The translations under genes were made by a program, and so were the position numbers. Source: Sphingomonadaceae bacterium (GTDB lineage: Bacteria > Pseudomonadota > Alphaproteobacteria > Sphingomonadales > Sphingomonadaceae). Taken from it: a stretch of 7,311 nucleotides of DNA. Below the pieces are notes generated by a model, which was given only the letters and a program-made list of their open reading frames with translations, was not told where the DNA came from and did not search any database. Location: positions 1 through 7,311 of the forward strand of contig CANEVG010000175.1 of the NCBI GenBank assembly GCA_947442095.1, written 5' to 3'. Positions within the stretch are counted from its first letter, which is position 1. The number at the start of each line of letters is the position of its first letter. Of the stretch, positions 1 to 5,948 are shown piece after piece.

Positions 1-561
1 CCACGGGTCTTCATAGACCACTGCGCCCAGAAGTTCGGGCACTTTGTGATAGGCGCGCTTCCACAGCGCACGAAAGGCCCGGCCCGAAGAGACGATCGGC
101 AGGTAATTCACCCCGTGCCGCGCCGCGATTTCCGAAAGCTTGTAGGGCATGCCCGCGCCGCAGGTGACCCCGGCCACCAGCCCGCGTGTCTGCTCCAGCA
201 CCGCTTCGAGGATCGGCTGGGCGCCGCCCATTTCCCACAGCACGTTGATATTGATCGCGCCGTTTCCGCCGGCAATGTCATAAGCGCGGCGCACCTGTTC
301 CACCGCGCCATCGATGGCGTAGCGGATCAATTGTTCGTGCCGTTCCTTGCGGGTGAGCTGTTCGTAGATCTGGGGCACGATCTTGCCCGCCGGGTCATAG
401 CTGTCGGCATTCACCGCGCTGACCGTGCCGATGCCGCCGGCCGCCGCCCATGCGCCCGAACTGCGATGGTTGGTCGCGGCCACACCTTTACCGCCCTCAA
501 TCAATGGCCAGACTTCACGTCCGCCATAAAGGATCGGCTTCAAACCCTTGAACCCAGACAT
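1..561 (-). CDS. Nitronate monooxygenase / 2-nitropropane dioxygenase-type flavoprotein, N-terminal part (truncated by window edge)
   Basis: This is the first 187 codons of a gene that leaves the window at base 1 with no stop. The translation begins MSGFKGLKPILYGG and stays open throughout. It resembles the NAD(P)H/FMN-dependent TIM-barrel family of nitronate monooxygenases (COG2070 type), which oxidise alkyl nitronates. Family-like segments are PLIEGGKGVA at about 19-28, AAAGGIGTVSAVN at about 39-51 (phosphate/FMN-binding style glycines), GVTCGAGMP at 131-139 and LPIVSSGRAF at 154-163. Family members of this N-terminal type are, as I recall, roughly 450-470 residues, so more than half the protein would be missing. 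The ATG at 561 is preceded by AAGGG with a 6-nt spacer, a good ribosome binding site that overlaps the TAA stop of the upstream methyltransferase gene. With only 9 nt between the genes, co-transcription is very likely. The physiological substrate cannot be read from the sequence; an enoyl-reductase-like relative is the main alternative. Confidence 0.85.
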   Translation of the reverse strand, partial: MSGFKGLKPILYGGREVWPLIEGGKGVAATNHRSSGAWAAAGGIGTVSAVNADSYDPAGKIVPQIYEQLTRKERHEQLIRYAIDGAVEQVRRAYDIAGGNGAININVLWEMGGAQPILEAVLEQTRGLVAGVTCGAGMPYKLSEIAARHGVNYLPIVSSGRAFRALWKRAYHKVPELLGAVVYEDPW

Positions 562-570
562 TATAATCCC

Positions 571-1314
571 TTAACGCCCCTTTGGCCTGTCCGTTTGCGC
601 ACGCGCCGCAGCAGAGCATGACCGCATCTTGCCAGGCTCCGGCCGCCCTGTATCGGCGGCCGCAAACTCGGCATAGTATCCTGCCAGTTCCGGCTTACGG
701 CGAAACGCCACCAAGCGAAAGCCTGCTGACTCGAATTCGCACAGAAGCAACGCGGTGGGCGTGCCGTGCTGCTCGGTCGGGCGCTCCGCATCGACCACCA
801 CGACCGTGCCGCCGGGCTTCAGCGCGGGCCACAGCCGCCACAGGAAGGCATAAGGCTCGGCGATCTCGTGGTACATGTGGATCAGGAACACGCGCTCGAA
901 GCTGCGCTCGGGCAGGCGCGGATCATCCGGCGCGCCCTGCTGGATCGAAACCATGCCCAGCCGCTCCCGCTCCACCCGCGCACCCAGTCGGGTCAGCGCG
1001 CCCGCGTCGATATCCTGCGCCAGCACCCGGCCCTTGGCCCCGACGCGCGCGGCCAGGCGCACCGCGTAATAGCCCTCCCCCGCACCGATATCCGCCACAG
1101 TCATGCCGGGGGCGATCTGAGCCAGGTCCATCACGATCTGCGCCTCGCCCTGCCGATCGCGCACGTCCTCGGTCGACCACTGGGTGGAGACGATGGGCGC
1201 CACCGGCCGGTCCGCCTTCGGAAAAACCGGTTCAGCACGCGTGCGATCATCTTGCGCATGGCTGCTGCACGCGGTCAGCAGCGCCAGCGAGGCCAACAGA
1301 ACCCGCCTATTCAA
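571..1314 (-). CDS. Class I SAM-dependent methyltransferase with a lipoprotein signal peptide
   Basis: A 247-residue protein. Residues 1-15 are a short Arg-Arg plus hydrophobic signal, followed by a lipobox (L-T-A-C16). This predicts lipidation at Cys16 and export to the periplasmic face of a membrane. The rest is a Rossmann-type methyltransferase: motif I VADIGAGEG at 73-81, an acidic strand end AQDID at 99-103, LIHMYHEI at 144-151, and the LKPGG turn at 165-169 followed by the VVVVDAERP strand. The start is TTG at 1314. It overlaps the prfB stop in the four bases TTGA and has GGAAG seven bases upstream. Any downstream start would remove the signal peptide, which supports the TTG. Class I methyltransferases with signal peptides recur in Proteobacteria, but SAM is cytoplasmic, so catalysis outside is doubtful and the substrate is unknown. 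The Arg-rich tail after about residue 230 may be a local extension. The gene sits in a prfB-methyltransferase-flavoprotein operon; a functional link to RF2 is not implied by any motif. Confidence 0.85.
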   Translation of the reverse strand: MNRRVLLASLALLTACSSHAQDDRTRAEPVFPKADRPVAPIVSTQWSTEDVRDRQGEAQIVMDLAQIAPGMTVADIGAGEGYYAVRLAARVGAKGRVLAQDIDAGALTRLGARVERERLGMVSIQQGAPDDPRLPERSFERVFLIHMYHEIAEPYAFLWRLWPALKPGGTVVVVDAERPTEQHGTPTALLLCEFESAGFRLVAFRRKPELAGYYAEFAAADTGRPEPGKMRSCSAAARAQTDRPKGR

Positions 1315-2438
1315 TCGTCGTCTTCCACGGCGACCTTCTCGCCCGTAACCCGCTGCGCCAATGCGGCGGCCATAAACGGATCGAGCGCACCGTCGAGCAC
1401 GTCGCCTGGATTGGTGCTGACCACCCCGGTGCGCAAGTCCTTCACCTGCTGATAGGGCTGCAGCACATAAGAACGGATCTGGTGCCCCCAGCCGATCTCG
1501 GTCTTGGCCTGGTATTCGCCCGCCGTCACCGCCTCGCGCTTGGCCAGTTCCGCCTCATAAAGCCGCGCCTTCAGCATGTTCATCGCGGTCGCGCGGTTCT
1601 TGTGCTGCGAACGGTCGTTCTGGCTGGCGGCGATGATCCCGGTGGGGATGTGGGTGATGCGCACCGCCGAATCGGTCGTGTTCACATGCTGCCCGCCCGC
1701 GCCCGAAGCGCGGTAGGTATCGATCTTTAGGTCCGACGGGTTGATCTCGATCTCGATGTCATCATCGATCACCGGATAGACCCAAACCGACGAGAAGCTG
1801 GTGTGCCGCCGCGCCGAGCTGTCATAGGGGCTGATCCGCACCAGCCGATGCACCCCGCTCTCGGTCTTGGCATAGCCATAGGCGTTCTCGCCCTTGATCA
1901 GCAGCGTGGCGGACTTGATCCCGGCCGCTTCCCCGGCATGATAATCGACCAGTTCCACCTTGTAGCCATGCCGCTCCGCCCAGCGGCCATACATGCGCTG
2001 GAGCATTTCAGCCCAGTCCTGGCTTTCGGTGCCGCCCGCGCCGGCGTGGACTTCGAGGTAGGCGTCATTGGCATCCGCCTCGCCCGCCAGCAGCGCCTGA
2101 ATCTTGTCGGCATCGGCGCGCGCGGACAGCGCAGCCAGCGAAGCGAGCCCCTCGCTGACAGTCGCGTCGTCGCCTTCCATTTCGCCAAGCTCGATGAACT
2201 CTATCGCGTCGGCCATCTCCTGCCCGATCTCGTTGACCGTGCCGATCGAGGCCTCCAACCGCCGCCGCTCGCGCATTACCGCTTCGGCCTGTTTTGGGTC
2301 ATCCCACAGCTTTGGGTCCTCGACCCGCGCGTTCAGCTCATCCAGCCGCCGCACGGCGCGGTCCCAGTCAAGGAACTTGCGCACCAGCCGCAGCGCGGCC
2401 TCGATACGGTCGATATGGGCCTGCCCTTCGGCACGCAT
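1311..2438 (-). CDS. prfB: Peptide chain release factor 2 (RF2)
   Basis: A 375-residue cytoplasmic RF2, which recognises UGA and UAA in the ribosomal A site and triggers hydrolysis of peptidyl-tRNA. The N-terminal helical domain covers about 1-120. The universal GAGGTESQDWAEML segment at about 133-146 and GVHRLVRISPYD at 195-206 identify the family. The stop-codon recognition tripeptide is SPY (203-205) where E. coli has SPF. The catalytic loop is SGAGGQHVN with GGQ at 248-250, whose Gln is the usual methylation site. RITHIPTGI and NDRSQHKN follow. The length fits RF2 (E. coli 365). The reading frame is continuous: at the point where many bacteria have CTT TGA C and a +1 frameshift, this gene has CTT GAC (codons 23-24), so no frameshift autoregulation is expected. 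The ATG at 2438 has GGAG nine bases upstream. The stop overlaps the next gene's TTG start. Confidence 0.97.
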   Translation of the reverse strand: MRAEGQAHIDRIEAALRLVRKFLDWDRAVRRLDELNARVEDPKLWDDPKQAEAVMRERRRLEASIGTVNEIGQEMADAIEFIELGEMEGDDATVSEGLASLAALSARADADKIQALLAGEADANDAYLEVHAGAGGTESQDWAEMLQRMYGRWAERHGYKVELVDYHAGEAAGIKSATLLIKGENAYGYAKTESGVHRLVRISPYDSSARRHTSFSSVWVYPVIDDDIEIEINPSDLKIDTYRASGAGGQHVNTTDSAVRITHIPTGIIAASQNDRSQHKNRATAMNMLKARLYEAELAKREAVTAGEYQAKTEIGWGHQIRSYVLQPYQQVKDLRTGVVSTNPGDVLDGALDPFMAAALAQRVTGEKVAVEDDD

Positions 2439-2460
2439 GATGGCTCACTCCAAGTTGCGA

Positions 2461-2507
2461 GAGCCCAGCCGCTTAACGAAGCGGCGCGTCATGTAAAGAG
2501 CGGGCTC
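2461..2507. repeat. Nested inverted repeat in the prfB leader
   Basis: There are two nested stems. The outer arms are GAGCCC (2461-2466) and GGGCTC (2502-2507). The inner arms are GCCGCT (2468-2473) and AGCGGC (2480-2485), with the loop TAACGA. The element lies about 20-70 nt upstream of the prfB ATG and would be in its mRNA leader if transcription comes from upstream. On the plus strand it is followed by CTTTT, but no plus-strand gene is present that would need a terminator. On the minus strand no T-run follows, so a leader or mRNA-processing structure is more likely than an intrinsic terminator. The role is unproven. Confidence 0.45.
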
Positions 2508-2534
2508 CTTTTGAAACGCGCAGAATATGCGCGT
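2508..2534 (-). terminator. Possible weak intrinsic terminator after the peroxiredoxin gene
   Basis: A perfect 7-bp inverted repeat, ACGCGCA (2516-2522) and TGCGCGT (2528-2534), with a 5-nt loop. It starts 21 nt beyond the peroxiredoxin stop. Read on the minus strand, the stem runs into a short, interrupted T stretch (TTTCAAAA). The stem is GC-rich but the T tract is poor, so full termination is uncertain. Partial read-through into prfB is equally plausible. Confidence 0.35.
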
Positions 2535-2554
2535 CTCGGTGCGGCACCATCCCT

Positions 2555-3130
2555 CTAGCGCGCCGCCTTCAGCTTGCGCACGGCTTCCAGCGAGAGCTTC
2601 ACGTGATCCTTGTAGTCCATGTCGGAGTGGACCATGACGATCTTGCCGCTCTTGGAGATCACATAGCTGGTCCGCTTGGTCAGGCCAGTGGAAACCCCCG
2701 CGACCTTGAGCGAAACGTTATAGGCCTTGATCACGTCCTTGGTCGCGATCGCCACAGTGAACTTGTCACGGCAATCGGCGGTGGAGAACTTCTGCAACGT
2801 CGGCAAATCATCGTTTGACATGCCCAGCACCGTCGCCCCGGCGGCCGCAAAATCGTCCGTTGCTTCGGCAAAGGCGTGGGCTTCCAGCGTACAGCCCTGC
2901 GTGAAGGCCTTGGGATAGAAATAGAGCACCACCGGCCCCTTGGCGAGCAAGGCCTTGAGGTTCACCGAAATCGGCTTTCCGGCCAGCGCACCCTTGGTCG
3001 AAAAATCAGGCGCCAGAGCGCCCTGGCTCAGTTCGGCTTGCGCGGAACCGGGGGTCAGCAGCGCAACGGCTGCGGCTGCGGGAACAAGGAGAGCGAAGGC
3101 CGCTGCGGCGAAACGAGTTCGTATTTTCAT
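2555..3130 (-). CDS. Exported PrxQ/BCP-like peroxiredoxin
   Basis: A 191-residue thiol peroxidase of the AhpC/TSA superfamily, PrxQ/BCP type, which reduces hydroperoxides through an active-site cysteine. The signal sequence spans residues 1-32: MKIRTR, then an Ala/Leu/Val-rich core, with probable cleavage after SAQA. This places the enzyme in the periplasm. Mature features are GALAPDFSTKG (37-47), VVLYFYPKAFTQGCTLEA with the peroxidatic Cys80 preceded by the expected Tyr-Pro-Lys-Ala-Phe, and TSYVISKSGKI at about 155-164. Cys85, which would give the CX4C pair of E. coli Bcp, is absent (His instead). The only other cysteine, Cys120 in the TADCRDKF segment, fits the alternative resolving position in helix alpha3. 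The ATG at 3130 is chosen because it begins the signal peptide; no good Shine-Dalgarno sequence precedes it. A longer open frame continues upstream into the PBP1A gene but has no signal-like start. The gene has 82 nt between it and the end of mrcA. Confidence 0.9.
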   Translation of the reverse strand: MKIRTRFAAAAFALLVPAAAAVALLTPGSAQAELSQGALAPDFSTKGALAGKPISVNLKALLAKGPVVLYFYPKAFTQGCTLEAHAFAEATDDFAAAGATVLGMSNDDLPTLQKFSTADCRDKFTVAIATKDVIKAYNVSLKVAGVSTGLTKRTSYVISKSGKIVMVHSDMDYKDHVKLSLEAVRKLKAAR

Positions 3131-3145
3131 GCTGGATGGTATATC

Positions 3146-3173
3146 ACCATAGCCTCGCCACAGGAACCGGCAA
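3146..3173 (-). promoter_or_regulatory. Weak candidate promoter for the peroxiredoxin gene
   Basis: On the minus strand TTGCCG (3173-3168) and TATGGT (3151-3146) are separated by 16 nt, resembling sigma70 -35 and -10 boxes with several mismatches. If used, transcription would start only about 10 nt before the ATG, giving a leader too short for a Shine-Dalgarno sequence. This matches the absence of one, but the boxes are poor and chance occurrence is likely. A small stem (ATGGT/ACCAT, 3136-3150) overlaps the -10 box. Confidence 0.2.
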
Positions 3174-3177
3174 TTGG

Positions 3178-3195
3178 GGCACGTGGACGCGTGCC
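3178..3195. repeat. Inverted repeat just after the mrcA stop
   Basis: GGCACG (3178-3183) and CGTGCC (3190-3195) form a perfect 6-bp stem with a 6-nt loop, beginning 17 nt past the mrcA stop codon. No T-run follows on the minus strand, so it is not a canonical intrinsic terminator. It could protect the 3' end of the mrcA message or be incidental in GC-rich DNA. Confidence 0.3.
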
Positions 3196-3212
3196 GATCT
3201 GCAGCGCAGCAA

Positions 3213-5759
3213 TCAATAAATTCCGCCCTGGTCCTCCACGAAGTCGCCTTCCTCGATCGGCCCATCCTCGCTCGGCGCTTCCCCGCTCTTGGCGGCACGG
3301 GCCTTGCGCAGCGCATCGAGTACTGCATCTTTAAGCGTACGCTCTTCTGCGCGGAACGTGCGGGTTGGCTCGCTGTTGGGCTTGAACGCTTCCCAGATGA
3401 TCGAGGCCTTGCGCACATCGTCCTGCGGCGTGCCGCCAAACACCTGCTTGCCCGAAACCCGGTCGATCCGAACCATACGCACCCCTTCGGGCACGGTGAA
3501 CGGCGTGCTGCTCCAGCGCGGACGCGTTGCCTGCACAAACTGCTTGAAGATCGGCGCAGCAATGCGACCGCCTTGCGCATAACCGCCAAGACTGCGCGGC
3601 TGATCGTAGCCCAGATAGACCGCCGTCACGATTTCCTGCGATCCGCCGGCAAACCACACGTTCGTCGGCCCGGAGGTCGTGCCAGTCTTGCCGAACAGCG
3701 GCAGCTTCAGGTCCGCCAGTGTGAGCGCCGTTCCGCGCGTGACCACACCCTCCAGCATGTGCACCACCTGATAGGCGGTGCGCGCGTCCATCACCTGGCG
3801 GCCGGAAGGCTTGATGCGGGGCATCGGTTTGCCGTCCCACTGCGCCATGCTGCAGCCGATGCAATCGCGCGCATCGGCTTTCCAGATCACTTTGCCGTCG
3901 CGGTTCTGCACATAATCGACCAGTGTCTGATCATGCTGCAGCCCATTGTTGGCCAGCGCGGCATAGGCATTGGCTATGCGCGCTACCGTCGTGTCACCAG
4001 CCCCGAGCGCCATGGAAAGAAACGGCTTGTATTGGCCAATGCCGACCGCCTTGATGGTTTTCACCACTTTGTCCATCCCGGCGTCGTTGGCGATGCGCAC
4101 GGTCATCAGGTTGCGCGATTGCTCCAGCCCCCAGCGCATCGTGTGGCTCCCCGAGCCCCCCTCCCCGCCGAAGTTGCGGAAGCATTTCTGGCCGAGCGCC
4201 GCGCCCTGATACACACAGAACGTGCCGTCGAGCACCATCGAGGCCGGGGTCAGGCCGGTATCGAGCCCGGTGGCATAGACAAACGGCTTGATTGTGGAGC
4301 CGGGCTGGCGACTGGCCTGCGTGGCGCGGTTGAACGAGCCGAGCCGCGCGTCAAACCCGCCCTGCATCGCCAGCACGCGCCCGCTCTGCGGCTGCTCCAC
4401 CACCATGCCGCCCGAAACCTCGGGCACGATCCTTACTGCCCAGCCGCCGCCTGCTGGTGCAGCCGCAATCACATCGCCCGGTTTCATTGCTTCGGGCATC
4501 GCAAACAGCGGCCCGGTGCTGCCATCGGCAAACCCGATCTTTCCGTCTGTCCCGCGCTTGTCCAGCACCACGCCGATCCGCCAATCGAGATAGCGGATCG
4601 CAAGGTTACTGGTGATGAGCTCGGTCTGCCACTTGTCAGAGATCTTGAGCCGCGCGATCGGCCCATGCCACGAGCGCCCCGCGCTATAGCGCAGCAGCCC
4701 CGCCCGCAGCGCGGTCTGGGCCGCGGTCTGCAACTCGGTATCGAGCGAGGTGCGCACCCACAGTCCGCCAGCATAAACACTGTTCGGCCCGTTGTCCGCA
4801 TTCTCGCCGAACTTCTCGATCAGCTGGCGGCGCACTTCCTCAAGGAAATAGCCCGCATCTGCCGTGTAGTTTTCGGCGCGGCGCGGCACGAGCCCGAGCG
4901 GCTGCGCTTTGGCCTCGGCGGCCTGCGCCGGTGTGGCCCAGCCGTTCTTGACCATCTGCTCAAGCACGTAATTGCGCCGCCCGATGGCCTTCTCGGCATT
5001 TCGGGCGCGGCCATAGGTTTCGGGCGCCTTGGGCAGGATCGCCAGAAACGCGGTCTCGTGCAGCTTCAGATCGCCGACATCCTTGTCGAAATAGGCGCGC
5101 GATGCGGCCTGCACACCGAAGCTCTGGCGGCCCAGCGGAATCTCGTTGAGATAGAGCTCGAGGATCTGCTGCTTGGTGAGCACGCTTTCGATGCGGCCCG
5201 CGAGGATCATTTCCTTGAATTTGCGCGCAACCGAATACTCGTTGCCGATCAGGATGTTCTTGGCCACCTGCTGGGTAATGGTCGATCCGCCCCGCGCTCG
5301 CTCGCCCGAACCGAACTTGACCACATAATCCGCCGCTGCACCCAGCAGACCGGTGAAGTCCACCCCGCCGTGGCTGAAGAAGGTCTTGTCCTCGGCCGCC
5401 AAGAACGCGCGGATCATGGCTTCCGGAAAGTCGACATAACGCAGCTGCACCCGCCGCTCGCGCGCATAGCTCGACACGATTTCCCCGTCGCTGCCGCGCA
5501 CCATCGTGGGCAGCGGCGGCTGATAGGTCAGCAGCTTTTCGGCCGAGGGCAGCCCGCGAAGGACCGTGATCCACACCAGCACGTAAAGCGCGGCGAGCAC
5601 GCCCAGCCCATAACCGGCACGGCGCACCCACACGTGCGAACGCCATAGATCCGCCACCCGCCGGAAAAAGCCGGAAGCATCGCGGCGAATACGCCAGCGA
5701 GAAGAAGCGCCATCCGGCTCTGGTGCCGGCTGGCCGGGTGAGGAAGGATCATTCGCCAT
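3213..5759 (-). CDS. mrcA: Penicillin-binding protein 1A, bifunctional glycosyltransferase/transpeptidase
   Basis: An 848-residue class A PBP that polymerises lipid II into glycan strands and cross-links the peptides at the outer face of the inner membrane. A charged cytoplasmic N-terminus (1-46) leads to one membrane anchor (about 47-68). The GT51 domain follows: AAEDKTFFSHGGVD with catalytic Glu123, GGSTITQQVAKN at 157-168, RKFKEM with Glu183, and ILELYLNEIPLG at 199-210. An OB-like linker region spans about 300-440. The transpeptidase domain has S488-T-I-K (SxxK), S548-R-N (SxN) and K691-T-G. A proline/acidic tail closes the protein (about 795-848, ending EDQGGIY). All catalytic motifs are intact. 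Cysteines occur as C515/C526 and as a CIGC pair (633-636), all on the extracytoplasmic side. The ATG at 5759 has GAGG nine bases upstream. The gene follows the amidase after 189 nt and belongs with it to a cell-wall module. Confidence 0.96.
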   Translation of the reverse strand: MANDPSSPGQPAPEPDGASSRWRIRRDASGFFRRVADLWRSHVWVRRAGYGLGVLAALYVLVWITVLRGLPSAEKLLTYQPPLPTMVRGSDGEIVSSYARERRVQLRYVDFPEAMIRAFLAAEDKTFFSHGGVDFTGLLGAAADYVVKFGSGERARGGSTITQQVAKNILIGNEYSVARKFKEMILAGRIESVLTKQQILELYLNEIPLGRQSFGVQAASRAYFDKDVGDLKLHETAFLAILPKAPETYGRARNAEKAIGRRNYVLEQMVKNGWATPAQAAEAKAQPLGLVPRRAENYTADAGYFLEEVRRQLIEKFGENADNGPNSVYAGGLWVRTSLDTELQTAAQTALRAGLLRYSAGRSWHGPIARLKISDKWQTELITSNLAIRYLDWRIGVVLDKRGTDGKIGFADGSTGPLFAMPEAMKPGDVIAAAPAGGGWAVRIVPEVSGGMVVEQPQSGRVLAMQGGFDARLGSFNRATQASRQPGSTIKPFVYATGLDTGLTPASMVLDGTFCVYQGAALGQKCFRNFGGEGGSGSHTMRWGLEQSRNLMTVRIANDAGMDKVVKTIKAVGIGQYKPFLSMALGAGDTTVARIANAYAALANNGLQHDQTLVDYVQNRDGKVIWKADARDCIGCSMAQWDGKPMPRIKPSGRQVMDARTAYQVVHMLEGVVTRGTALTLADLKLPLFGKTGTTSGPTNVWFAGGSQEIVTAVYLGYDQPRSLGGYAQGGRIAAPIFKQFVQATRPRWSSTPFTVPEGVRMVRIDRVSGKQVFGGTPQDDVRKASIIWEAFKPNSEPTRTFRAEERTLKDAVLDALRKARAAKSGEAPSEDGPIEEGDFVEDQGGIY

Positions 5760-5892
5760 CTGCGCAGGCCTCTAGCATGGGATTTCGCCGCAAGGCCAGA
5801 GGGCAGCACGCCAGAGCGCAGCCCGTCCCAAGCGCGTCACCCCAGGTTTGCCCAGCCAGCCACGCCCAGCCCCCCGCCCAGAAAACTCCATC

Positions 5893-5926
5893 AGCCCAAG
5901 CTGGGGCCCGGGCCCCGTTTGGGGCT
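5893..5926. repeat. GC-rich palindromic element between amidase and mrcA
   Basis: At its centre is the perfect 14-bp palindrome GGGGCCCGGGCCCC (5903-5916). It is flanked by AGCCC (5893-5897) and GGGCT (5921-5926, with one extra G), giving a longer imperfect stem. Alternative short hairpins are possible, for example GCCCC-AAAC-GGGGC on the minus strand. The element begins about 22 nt after the amidase stop. On the minus strand a TTTT run occurs about 10 nt past it, so it could act as a weak terminator, a processing or stability structure, or a protein-binding site. The rest of the 189-nt gap (5760-5948) is C-rich on the plus strand and shows no convincing gene. Confidence 0.4.
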
Positions 5927-5948
5927 AGTCCTGAGCCAACCGGTGATC

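Noticed and set aside
46..621. Plus-strand frame of 191 codons at the left edge
   Set aside because: It is antisense to the flavoprotein gene on the minus strand, whose family motifs are clear.
582..1730. Long plus-strand frame of 382 codons across the methyltransferase and prfB
   Set aside because: Antisense to two well-supported genes, with Pro/Arg/Ala-rich composition and no motifs.
1803..2558. Plus-strand frame of 251 codons opposite prfB
   Set aside because: Shadow of prfB; no ribosome binding site or recognisable domain.
3131..3589. N-terminal extension of the peroxiredoxin up to an ATG at 3589
   Set aside because: It would overlap mrcA in another frame by hundreds of bases and place the signal peptide in the middle of the protein. 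The ATG at 3130 gives a normal exported peroxiredoxin.
3174..5648. An open frame of 824 codons on the plus strand, antisense to mrcA
   Set aside because: It mirrors almost all of the PBP1A gene, whose catalytic motifs are intact on the minus strand. In GC-rich genomes the antisense frame of a real gene is often free of stops. Its translation is rich in His and Arg and shows no domain.
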